From: an uncultured Eubacteriales bacterium
Lineage (GTDB): Bacteria; Bacillota; Clostridia; Christensenellales; Aristaeellaceae
Direction of reading: 5' to 3'
Length of the DNA: 32,180 nt
Assembly (NCBI GenBank): GCA_902760595.1
Contig: CACWHI010000028.1
Location: forward strand, 1 to 32,180
Below are positions 24,713 to 32,180 of this stretch, in pieces. Position 1 is the first letter of the stretch, and every line of letters starts with the position of its first letter. A program made the position numbers and the translations under genes. The notes under the pieces were generated by a model that did not search any database, was not told where the DNA came from, and saw nothing but the letters and a program-made list of their open reading frames with translations.

Positions 24713-24741
24713 AGTATACAACGTTTTACCGGCAATCGCAA
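24713..24741 (-). promoter_or_regulatory. Sigma-A promoter for the ireB operon
   Basis: On the minus strand TTGCGA (24736-24741), a 17-bp spacer and TATACT (24713-24718), about 30 bp before the ireB start. Confidence 0.65.
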
Positions 24742-24750
24742 GCAGAAACC

Positions 24751-24787
24751 TGCCATAAAAAAGAGGTTATTATGGCAAATCTGCCAT
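24751..24787 (-). terminator. Terminator of the YitT-family gene
   Basis: Read on the minus strand, ATGGCA/TGCCAT forms a 6-bp hairpin directly after the stop. The TGCCATAA arm (reverse complement of 24770-24777) can instead pair with TTATGGCA (reverse complement of 24751-24758) around a run of six U. The three complementary arms allow alternative folds. It is a likely rho-independent terminator for the gene ending at 24790. Confidence 0.55.
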
Positions 24788-24789
24788 TT

Positions 24790-25683
24790 TTACTGTCGTT
24801 TGACCTTCCTGAAATTTCCGACGGTCTCGCTGACCATGGACACGCAGGCGAAGGTATCCGGGAATTGGCTCAGGATCTCCTCCATCCGCGAGATCTGGTG
24901 CTTGTTGATCACGCAGATCAGCATGGTCTTGCCCTGGTGGGAATAGCCGCCCTCCACCTGTATGATGGTGGTGGAATGGTGCAGGTCGTGGATGACCGCC
25001 TGGGTGACCTCCTCGGGGTGCGCGGTGATCATCTCCACCTTCCAGGCTTGCTTGCCGGAATGCACGCAGCGGTCGGAAACGAGGGTGGTCAGCAGCGAGT
25101 AGATGATGCACAGGGCCACGGGCTCGATGTTGTAGCCGTATACGAAATAGGACAGCGACGCGATGACCACGTTCACCGCGAATACCACGTGGGTCATGCT
25201 GTAGCTGGGGTGCTTCTTGTGCACGAACTCGCCCACGAAGTCTGTGCCGCCGGTGGACGCGCCGTGGCGGATGGTCATGCCGTAGATGAAACCGTTGATC
25301 GTGCCGGACACCACCGGCGCCAGCAGCGTGGAGCGGCCGTCGTCCGTGTGGTAGATGAAGCGGCTCAGGTCGACCCTGGTCTGCAGGATCAGCAGCGCCA
25401 CGGAAAACACGACCGTAAACAGCATGGTGCGCACCGCGAACTGTTTGTTGACGAACAGCCAGCAGAAGATGGCGAGCGGTATGTTCATGATCAGGGAAAA
25501 GTAACCGACGCTGAAGTTGAACAAATACTGGATCATCGTCGCCAGGCCGTTGATGCCCGAAGGCGCGAAGGCGTTGTGGAGGATGAAGATCTGGTAATTC
25601 AGGGCCATCAGTACCGCCATCGAGAACAGTACCGCGTAGTCCGTCACGGTTTTCAGGGTCGGATTCAGCTTTTTATCGGCCAT
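24790..25683 (-). CDS. YitT family membrane protein (DUF161 + DUF2179)
   Basis: 297-aa protein. Residues 10-190 hold five or six membrane helices of the YitT (DUF161) type, including the conserved SGINGLATMIQYLF and the RHGASTGGTDFVGEF loop. About 205-290 is the soluble DUF2179 domain (VEMITAHPEEVTQAVIHDLHHSTTI and later LICVINKHQISRMEEIL), a ferredoxin-like fold thought to sense a ligand. The transport substrate is unknown. The start at 25683 is chosen because AGGAG lies 10 nt upstream; the frame extends 18 codons further without one. It is monocistronic, with its own promoter and terminator. Confidence 0.88.
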   Translation of the reverse strand: MADKKLNPTLKTVTDYAVLFSMAVLMALNYQIFILHNAFAPSGINGLATMIQYLFNFSVGYFSLIMNIPLAIFCWLFVNKQFAVRTMLFTVVFSVALLILQTRVDLSRFIYHTDDGRSTLLAPVVSGTINGFIYGMTIRHGASTGGTDFVGEFVHKKHPSYSMTHVVFAVNVVIASLSYFVYGYNIEPVALCIIYSLLTTLVSDRCVHSGKQAWKVEMITAHPEEVTQAVIHDLHHSTTIIQVEGGYSHQGKTMLICVINKHQISRMEEILSQFPDTFACVSMVSETVGNFRKVKRQ

Positions 25684-25755
25684 GGAACAAAGGCTCCTGT
25701 TCGCAGTAGTGTGCCGTATCGGGCCGGGGACGGTCATTGACGGCTTGGTGTTTCT

Positions 25756-25784
25756 ATTGTAGCATGATCAAAGCGTAATTTCAA
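25756..25784 (-). promoter_or_regulatory. Sigma-A promoter for the YitT-family gene
   Basis: On the minus strand TTGAAA (25779-25784), a 17-bp spacer and TACAAT (25756-25761), about 70 bp before the ATG. Confidence 0.7.
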
Positions 25785-25791
25785 CGCATAT

Positions 25792-25824
25792 GAAAAATTC
25801 GCTCCTGTCAATGAACAGGAGCGA
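25792..25824 (-). terminator. Intrinsic terminator of cysK
   Basis: An 11-bp stem, TTCGCTCCTGT (25798-25808) with ACAGGAGCGAA (25815-25825, ends may fray), has a 6-nt loop. It is followed on the minus strand by a T5 run (A run at 25793-25797). It forms the far end of repeat island C. Confidence 0.7.
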
Positions 25825-25905
25825 AAATTCAGCGAATTTTCAGTGAATATTCACTATTTTCACTTTTCAGAGTGAAAATTCAGTGAACAAAGTGAACGTT
25901 CACGC
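25799..25905. repeat. Palindrome-rich island C built from AGTGAA units
   Basis: At least five hairpins or palindromes follow one another with almost no gap. They are the cysK terminator stem, GAAAATTC/GAATTTTC (25823-25841), the palindrome AGTGAATATTCACT (25842-25855), ATTTTCACT/AGTGAAAAT (25856-25879) and GTGAACGTTCAC (25892-25903). AGTGAA occurs four times directly and TTCAC several times inverted. The last palindrome overlaps the cysK stop codon. Confidence 0.8.
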
Positions 25906-26829
25906 GAACATGGGCGTGGACAGGTACCGGTCGCCGGTGTCGGGCAGCAGGACCACGACGGTCTTTCCGGCGTTTTCCGGGCGCCGGGCTGCCTGGATGG
26001 CGGCATGGAGCGCCGCGCCGGAGGAAATGCCCACCAGGTAGCCCTCCGTCCGGGCAATCAGGCGGCCGGCGGCGTAGGCTTCCTCCTCGGTCACGGTCAG
26101 GAGCTCATCGATGACCTCCCGGTTCAGCACCTCCGGGGCGAAGCCCGCGCCGATGCCCTGCAGGCCGTGGGGACCCGCCTTGCCCTGGGTCAGGAAGGGG
26201 GAGGAGGCCGGCTCCACGCCGATGACCTTCACGCCCGGCTTGACGGACTTCAGGTATTCCCCGACGCCGGTGATGGTGCCTCCGGTGCCGATGCCGGCCA
26301 CGAAGAGGTCGACCCCGCCGTCGGTGTCCCGCCAGATCTCCGGGCCGGTGGAGGCCCTGTGGGCCGCGGGATTCGCGGGGTTTACGAACTGGCCGGCCAC
26401 CATGCTGCCGGGCAGCTCCTTCGCGAGCGCCTCAGCCTTTGCGATGGCGCCCTTCATGCCCTGCGCGCCGGGGGTCAGTACCAGCTCGGCGCCGTAGGCC
26501 TTCATCAGCAGGCGGCGCTCCATGCTCATGGAGTCCGGCATGACGATGATGGCCCTGTAGCCCCTGGCCGCCGCCACCGCCGCCAGGCCGATGCCGGTGT
26601 TGCCGCTGGTCGGCTCGATGATGACCGCGCCGGGCTTCAGCCGGCCTTCACGCTCCGCGGCCGTGATCATCGCCAGCGCGATGCGGTCCTTGGCGGAGCC
26701 GGCGGGGTTCAGATATTCCAGCTTGGCCAGCAGCCTGGCCCTCAGACCTTCGCTTTTTTCAATGTTGGCGAGCTCTGCCAGCGGGGTGTTCCCGATCAGC
26801 TCTGTCAGGCTCCTGTAAATGTTCGGCAT
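25900..26829 (-). CDS. cysK: Cysteine synthase (O-acetylserine sulfhydrylase)
   Basis: 309-aa PLP enzyme that makes cysteine from O-acetylserine and sulfide. Lys47 in [11 protein letters not shown] is the PLP lysine. [10 protein letters not shown] binds the substrate carboxylate. [10 protein letters not shown] (about 174-183) holds the PLP phosphate, and VGISSG near 266 also fits. It ends in [14 protein letters not shown], as CysK does. CysK is favoured over CysM by this C-terminus and overall pattern. AAGGAG lies close before the ATG. It has its own promoter, divergent from the polyamine regulator, and its 3' end runs into repeat island C. Confidence 0.94.
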   Translation of the reverse strand: MPNIYRSLTELIGNTPLAELANIEKSEGLRARLLAKLEYLNPAGSAKDRIALAMITAAEREGRLKPGAVIIEPTSGNTGIGLAAVAAARGYRAIIVMPDSMSMERRLLMKAYGAELVLTPGAQGMKGAIAKAEALAKELPGSMVAGQFVNPANPAAHRASTGPEIWRDTDGGVDLFVAGIGTGGTITGVGEYLKSVKPGVKVIGVEPASSPFLTQGKAGPHGLQGIGAGFAPEVLNREVIDELLTVTEEEAYAAGRLIARTEGYLVGISSGAALHAAIQAARRPENAGKTVVVLLPDTGDRYLSTPMFA

Positions 26830-26913
26830 ACCGTCTCCTTCCCGCCGCCGGCGTCCGTCCCGCTGATTTCCCTGATATGGCCGCGCCGCCGGCAGATCCT
26901 GAGTTTTGAATCG

Positions 26914-26942
26914 ATATTAGCCGAAATCCGGCGGAAAGTCAA
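26914..26942 (-). promoter_or_regulatory. Sigma-A promoter for cysK
   Basis: On the minus strand TTGACT (26937-26942), a 17-bp spacer and TAATAT (26914-26919), about 75 bp before the cysK ATG. It is divergent from the promoter at 26989. Confidence 0.7.
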
Positions 26943-26988
26943 CATAAAATTGATGTGAAATAAATACGGATATTTTCAGAATTTTCTA

Positions 26989-27017
26989 TTGACAAAGCAA
27001 CCTTCCTGTGGTTTAAT
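26989..27017 (+). promoter_or_regulatory. Sigma-A promoter for the polyamine regulator and potABCD
   Basis: A perfect TTGACA (26989-26994), a 17-bp spacer and TTTAAT (27012-27017). Repeated TTTA-containing motifs begin 10 bp after the -10 box, as expected for repression at the start site. Confidence 0.75.
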
Positions 27018-27027
27018 TTTGCTGGCC

Positions 27028-27070
27028 AAAAAGTTTAGTTTTAGTAAACTTCAGGCCCGCTAAACTTTTT
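27028..27070. promoter_or_regulatory. Probable operator of the XRE-cupin regulator
   Basis: AAAAAGTTTAG (27028-27038) is the exact reverse complement of 27060-27070. A third copy, AGTAAACTT (27043-27051), makes an inner inverted repeat with 27031-27037. Three AAGTTTA-type half-sites between the promoter and the regulator gene suggest autoregulation. The outer pair could also form an RNA hairpin followed by a T5 run that overlaps its arm. Confidence 0.6.
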
Positions 27071-27100
27071 GTTTGAAATCACGTGATCGGGAGGCAAGGC

Positions 27101-27643
27101 ATGGACATCGGTGAAAAGCTCAAGGGGCTCAGGCAGCGCCGGGGGCTGACCCAGGAGGAGCTGGCGGACCGCTGCGAGCTGAGCAAAGGCTTCATCTCAC
27201 AGGTGGAACGCAACCTGGCGTCGCCTTCGATCGCCACTCTGACCGACCTGCTGGAATGCCTGGGCAGCACCCTCAAGGAATTCTTCAGCGACGACGGCAA
27301 GGAGCAGACGGTCTACACGCGGGCGGATATGTTCGTCAAGGAGGACCCGGATACCCTGCACGGCCGCATCACCTGGCTGGTGCCCAACGCCCAGAAAAAC
27401 AGCATGGAGCCGATCCTCGTCGAGCTGGGCGCCGGCGGCGAGACCGAGGAGTTCAAGCCCCACGAGGGCGAGGAATTCGGATACGTGCTGAGCGGCACGG
27501 TGACGCTGCTGACCGGCGCGACCCGGCAGAGGATCCACGCGGGCGAAAGCTTCTGCCTGCATCCGCGCACCTCCCACATGATCCGCAACGAGGGCAAGCA
27601 CACCGCCAAGCTGATCTGGGTCACGGACCCGCCCAACTTCTGA
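27101..27643 (+). CDS. XRE-cupin transcriptional regulator of polyamine transport
   Basis: 180-aa cytoplasmic regulator. Residues 3-60 are an XRE helix-turn-helix (KLKGLRQRRGLTQEELADRC, then SKGFISQVERNLASPSIATL). About 105-178 is a cupin domain (FKPHEGEEFGYVLSGTVTLL) that probably binds the effector. This layout is that of PuuR-type regulators, and the gene directly precedes potABCD, so polyamine sensing is a reasonable inference. GGGAGG 6 nt before the ATG at 27101 sets the start; a GTG at 27083 has none. potA follows 42 nt later without an obvious separate promoter. Confidence 0.87.
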   Translation: MDIGEKLKGLRQRRGLTQEELADRCELSKGFISQVERNLASPSIATLTDLLECLGSTLKEFFSDDGKEQTVYTRADMFVKEDPDTLHGRITWLVPNAQKNSMEPILVELGAGGETEEFKPHEGEEFGYVLSGTVTLLTGATRQRIHAGESFCLHPRTSHMIRNEGKHTAKLIWVTDPPNF

Positions 27644-27685
27644 TTTGATTCCCGAATTGATTTCTAAGGAAAGAAGGCCTCTGCC

Positions 27686-29262
<1,577 letters not shown>

Positions 29263-29266
<4 letters not shown>

Positions 29267-30045
29267 AATCCTTTTTCCGCATGACCTATCCCTACATCCT
29301 GTGGATCGGTCTGTTCATTGTCGCACCGATGATCATGATCCTGCTGTACGCCTTCACCAAGGACGGCGGCAACCGGACCCTGATCTTCCAGTTCACCTTC
29401 GACAACTTCGCCCGCTTCTTCAGCGACCCCACCTTCATGCGGGTGCTGTGGACCTCGCTCAGGATCGCCTTTCTGACCACGGTGTTCTGCATCCTGATCG
29501 GATACCCGGCGGCGCTGTTCATCGCGAACCTCTCCGAGCGCGCCCAGACCATGATGGTGCTGCTGCTGACCCTGCCCATGTGGATCAACATGCTGCTCAA
29601 GACCTACGCCTGGCGCGGCATCCTGATGAACTTCGATTTCGAGAGCGAGGTCAAGGTGTTCATCGGCATGGTCTACGACTTCCTGCCCTACATGATCATC
29701 CAGATCCACACCTCCATCGCCAAGCTGGACCGCGAGCTGCTGACCGCCGCCTACGACCTGGGCGCGAACCGGTGGAAATCCTTCCTGAAGGTGACCCTGC
29801 CCCTGAGCGTGCCGGGAATCATCAGCGGCATCACCCTGGTGTTCCTGCCGGCGGTATCCAGCTTCGTGATCCCCAAGCTGCTGGGCGGCGGCGACTACGT
29901 GCTCATCGGCAACCTGATCGAGACCTTCTTCATCACCACCGGCGACTGGAACTTCGGCTCCGCGATCTCCCTGATCATGGCGCTGATCATCATCGCCTCC
30001 ATGTGGCTGACCAAGAAGCTCGACCGCAACGCGCAGGAGGACTGA
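29263..30045 (+). CDS. potB: Spermidine/putrescine ABC transporter permease PotB
   Basis: 260-aa membrane permease with six helices and the EAA docking loop [20 protein letters not shown] (about 156-175). The first helix is [21 protein letters not shown] (10-30). The start is taken as TTG at 29263, overlapping the potA stop (TTGA) so that translation is coupled. An ATG at 29281 (six codons in) is possible but also lacks a clear SD. It forms the channel with PotC. Confidence 0.92.
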
Positions 30046-30049
30046 CGCC

Positions 30050-30856
30050 ATGAATAAGAAATCGCGCTGGTCCTTCCTCTCCAACGGGTATCTGCTGCTG
30101 ATCCTGCTGTTCATCTACCTGCCCATCGCCTACGTGGTGCTCTTCTCCTTCAACGACGGCAAATCCATGACCAAGTTCGCGGGCTTCTCGCTGCGCTGGT
30201 ACGAGGCCATGTTCAAGGACCGCACCATGCTGGAGAGCATCCGCACCACGGTGGTGGTGGCGGTCATCGCCACGGCGGTCTCTACGGTAGTGGGCACCAT
30301 CACCGCCATCGGCCTGTCCAAAGCGCGGCCCCTGATCCGCGCCGCTGTACTGGAGGTCAACAACCTGCCGGTGCTGAACCCGGACATCGTCACCGCCATC
30401 GGCTTGATGCTTCTCTTTATCGTGCCCGGCGTGCGGCTGAGCCTGACCACCCTGATCCTGGCGCACATCACCTTCTGTATCCCCTACGTGATCCTGACCA
30501 TTATGCCCAAGCTGCGCCAGCTGGACGACAACGTGGCCGAGGCCGCCCTGGACCTGGGCGCGAACCCCTGGCAGGCCCTGACCCGGGTCATCCTGCCCCA
30601 GATCTATCCGGCCATCCTGTCCGGCGCGCTGATCGCCTTCAGCATGTCCTTCGACGATTTCGTCATTTCCTTCTTCACCGCCGGCGTCGGCGTCAACAAT
30701 ATCTCCATGTATGTCTACTCCATGAAGCGCTTCAACCCCAGCGTCAACGCGCTCTCCACCCTGATCGTGGTCGTAGTGACCCTGATCCTGGTGCTGGCCA
30801 ACCTGATTCCCGTTATCAAAGATAAAAAAAATAAAAGGGAGGAACAGAGACTATGA
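30050..30856 (+). CDS. potC: Spermidine/putrescine ABC transporter permease PotC
   Basis: 268-aa second membrane permease. The N-terminal helix lies at 10-33, and the EAA loop is VAEAALDLGANPWQALTRVI (about 162-181), followed by FSMSFDDFVISFF, typical of PotC. The tail is highly charged (KDKKNKREEQ). AGGAGG is 9 nt before the ATG and lies in the last codons of potB. The stop overlaps the potD start (ATGA). Confidence 0.93.
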   Translation: MNKKSRWSFLSNGYLLLILLFIYLPIAYVVLFSFNDGKSMTKFAGFSLRWYEAMFKDRTMLESIRTTVVVAVIATAVSTVVGTITAIGLSKARPLIRAAVLEVNNLPVLNPDIVTAIGLMLLFIVPGVRLSLTTLILAHITFCIPYVILTIMPKLRQLDDNVAEAALDLGANPWQALTRVILPQIYPAILSGALIAFSMSFDDFVISFFTAGVGVNNISMYVYSMKRFNPSVNALSTLIVVVVTLILVLANLIPVIKDKKNKREEQRL

Positions 30857-31932
30857 AAAAGATCCTTGCTGTGCTGCTCGCGCTGAGCCTGTTTGCCGTA
30901 ACCGCCTGCGCGCTGGGTGAAGCCTATGACCCGGTGAAGGAATTCGGCAGCGACGTTCTGAACGTCTATAACTGGGGCGAATACATGGACATGGACATCA
31001 TCCGCGCCTTTGAAAACGAGTACAAGGTCCGCGTCAATTATTCCACGTATCCCTCCAACGAGGACATGTATACCAAGCTGATGACCGGCGCGGCCTACGA
31101 CGTGCTCTTCCCCAGCGATTACATGGTGCAGCGCCTGATCCGCGAAAACAAGCTGCAGCCCCTGGACCGCAGCGTGGTCACCAACCTTGACAACCTGTCT
31201 GACAGAGTCAAAAACCTCTACTACGATCCGGACAACACCTACAGTGTCCCCTACCTGTGGCAGTCTGTGGGCATTCTCTTCGACACCACCAAGATCGACC
31301 CTGCGGATATGGAGGAGCAAGGCTGGCTCGCCTTCCAGAACCCGGATTACGCCGGTCACGTCTACGCCTACGACTCTGAGCGCGAAGGCTTCCTGATGGG
31401 TCTGAAGACGCTGGGCCTTTCCGTCAACACCACCAGCGAGGCGGATCTGGAGGCGGCCTATAACTGGCTGCGCGAGATGGACAAGACCGTCCGTCCTTCC
31501 TATGTCACCGACGAAGTCATTGACGGCATGCTCGAAAGTCAGAAATGGCTGGCAGAAGTTTACAGTGGTGATGCCGCTATGATCATGCTGGAAAACGAGG
31601 ACATGAGCTACTGCATGCCCAAGCAGGGCACCAACATCGCCGTCGACACCATGGTCATTCCCGCCAACGCCGGAAATCCGAAGCTGGCCAACGTGTTCAT
31701 CAACTACATTCTGGAATATGAGAATAATAAGAAGCTCTCCGAAATGCTGGGCTATGCTTCCCCCAACCAGCTGGTGCTGGACGACCTGTCCGGCCCCGGC
31801 GGCCTCTACGAGGGCAATGTCGCCTACATCCCGCGCAGCGGCTATGAACTGGATGAGTACTATTACGATATCCCCAATGAGATGAGAGAAGCCTATTCCA
31901 CCATGTGGATCAAAGTCAAGCTGCACGAATAA
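30853..31932 (+). CDS. potD: Spermidine/putrescine-binding lipoprotein PotD
   Basis: 359-aa substrate-binding protein that delivers polyamines to PotBC. The signal ends in lipobox V-T-A-C19, so it is lipid-anchored outside the membrane. Family motifs include LNVYNWGEYMD near 36-46, YPSNEDMYTKL and YDVLFPSDYMVQRLI (polyamine site, about 80-95), and the closing NPKLANVFINYILE. GGGAGG lies 10 nt before the ATG. It is last in the operon and is followed by two hairpins. Putrescine versus spermidine preference is not resolved. Confidence 0.93.
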   Translation: MKKILAVLLALSLFAVTACALGEAYDPVKEFGSDVLNVYNWGEYMDMDIIRAFENEYKVRVNYSTYPSNEDMYTKLMTGAAYDVLFPSDYMVQRLIRENKLQPLDRSVVTNLDNLSDRVKNLYYDPDNTYSVPYLWQSVGILFDTTKIDPADMEEQGWLAFQNPDYAGHVYAYDSEREGFLMGLKTLGLSVNTTSEADLEAAYNWLREMDKTVRPSYVTDEVIDGMLESQKWLAEVYSGDAAMIMLENEDMSYCMPKQGTNIAVDTMVIPANAGNPKLANVFINYILEYENNKKLSEMLGYASPNQLVLDDLSGPGGLYEGNVAYIPRSGYELDEYYYDIPNEMREAYSTMWIKVKLHE

Positions 31933-31948
31933 GGAATCGCTGTTATTG

Positions 31949-31981
31949 AACCGCCGCGGCCGGTTTTCGGCTGCGGCGGTT
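31949..31981 (+). terminator. Terminator after potD
   Basis: AACCGCCGC and GCGGCGGTT form a 9-bp stem with an inner GCCG/CGGC extension, 17 nt after the stop. The downstream TTCTCT is a weak U-tract. Confidence 0.65.
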
Positions 31982-31988
31982 CTCTGTC

Positions 31989-32057
31989 AGTGAAGTTCAA
32001 AGTGAAGTTTTTAGTGAAGTGCAGTGAAGTTTTGGTTTACAACTTCACTGTTTTTTT
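31989..32057. repeat. Repeat island D (AGTGAAG units)
   Basis: Four direct AGTGAAG units lie at 31989, 32001, 32013 and 32023 (spacing 12, 12, 10). The last is part of a perfect 10-bp hairpin, CAGTGAAGTT (32022-32031) with AACTTCACTG (32041-32050), followed by T7. The island therefore ends as an intrinsic terminator. Confidence 0.8.
32022..32057 (+). terminator. Second terminator after potD, formed by island D
   Basis: A 10-bp perfect stem with a 9-nt loop and seven T. It should stop any read-through from potD before the terminal repeat. Confidence 0.75.
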
Positions 32058-32065
32058 GTTATACT
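32036..32065 (+). promoter_or_regulatory. Promoter firing rightward into the terminal repeat
   Basis: TTTACA (32036-32041), an 18-bp spacer and TATACT (32060-32065). The -35 box lies in the loop and first base of the right arm of the island D hairpin. Transcription would enter the right repeat at about 32072. Confidence 0.55.
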
Positions 32066-32071
32066 GTAACT

Positions 32072-32158
32072 ATTCAGTCATAGTAGAGTGAGACGAGGCC
32101 CGGTCCGTTCCGGCACGGAATCCCGGAGTCCGCCGATTCATTCGGCGGATGGCGAAGC
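32072..32158 (+). repeat. Right copy of terminal inverted repeat, read outward
   Basis: 32086-32158 is the exact reverse complement of 11-83, with partial similarity inward to the ATTCAGTCAT at 32072-32081. It has the same two stems as the left copy. The 22 bases after 32158 differ from those outside the left copy. Confidence 0.85.
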
Positions 32159-32180
32159 ATGTCGTGCGCGGTGCGTGAGG

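Noticed and set aside
25799-25905. CRISPR array
   Set aside because: Repeat units are only 6-7 nt with variable, very short gaps and inverted copies; there are no spacers of regular length and no cas genes.

Overview
The window looks like chromosomal DNA from a high-GC Firmicute, most likely an uncultured member of class Clostridia. The evidence is the IreB-RuvX-DUF1292 gene set, Firmicute-type Opp and Pot ABC operons, a YitT-type membrane protein, strong AGGAGG ribosome-binding sites, sigma-A promoters with 17-18 bp spacers, and compact 4-nt gene overlaps. Nothing finer than that is certain. No tRNA, rRNA, CRISPR array or intact insertion sequence was seen. Both window ends lie inside the same inverted repeat (11-83 and 32086-32158), each copy read outward from a good promoter. 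This suggests the piece is bounded by a multicopy chromosomal repeat.

Layout. (1) 273-6981, plus strand: an oligopeptide ABC importer (oppA, B, C, D, F) followed by a nucleoside phosphorylase. (2) 7329-15263, minus strand: pyrimidine-nucleoside phosphorylase, a secreted protein of unknown function, a large zinc-ribbon/TPR-like membrane protein, an acyltransferase-3 membrane protein, and a separately promoted AI-2E/YtvI-type permease. (3) 15739-17316, plus strand: two small DNA-binding-type proteins resembling phage regulators, then a DUF308 membrane protein. (4) 17317-19628, minus strand: exonuclease III, a phosphodiester glycosidase-domain protein and barstar. (5) 19960-22674, plus strand: dnaN, a secreted barnase-type RNase and a coiled-coil membrane-anchored protein. 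(6) 22737-24681, minus strand: ireB, ruvX fused in frame to DUF1292, a flavin reductase, and a small LysM protein with a double-glycine leader. (7) 24790-26829, minus strand: a YitT-family protein and cysteine synthase. (8) 27101-31932, plus strand: an XRE-cupin regulator and potABCD for polyamine uptake.

How the genes work together. The Opp and Pot importers bring in peptides and polyamines. The two nucleoside phosphorylases suggest nucleoside salvage. The exported RNase and its cytoplasmic inhibitor sit in two operons that diverge from one 331-bp intergenic region.

The least ordinary signals are four. There is a roughly 170-residue duplicated, Ig-like insertion inside the TOBE domain of PotA. 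There are four intergenic islands built from short purine-rich units (AGTGARG or AGTAGGA type) arranged as inverted arrays. There is a double-glycine secretion leader on a LysM protein. And barnase and barstar are split across divergent housekeeping operons.
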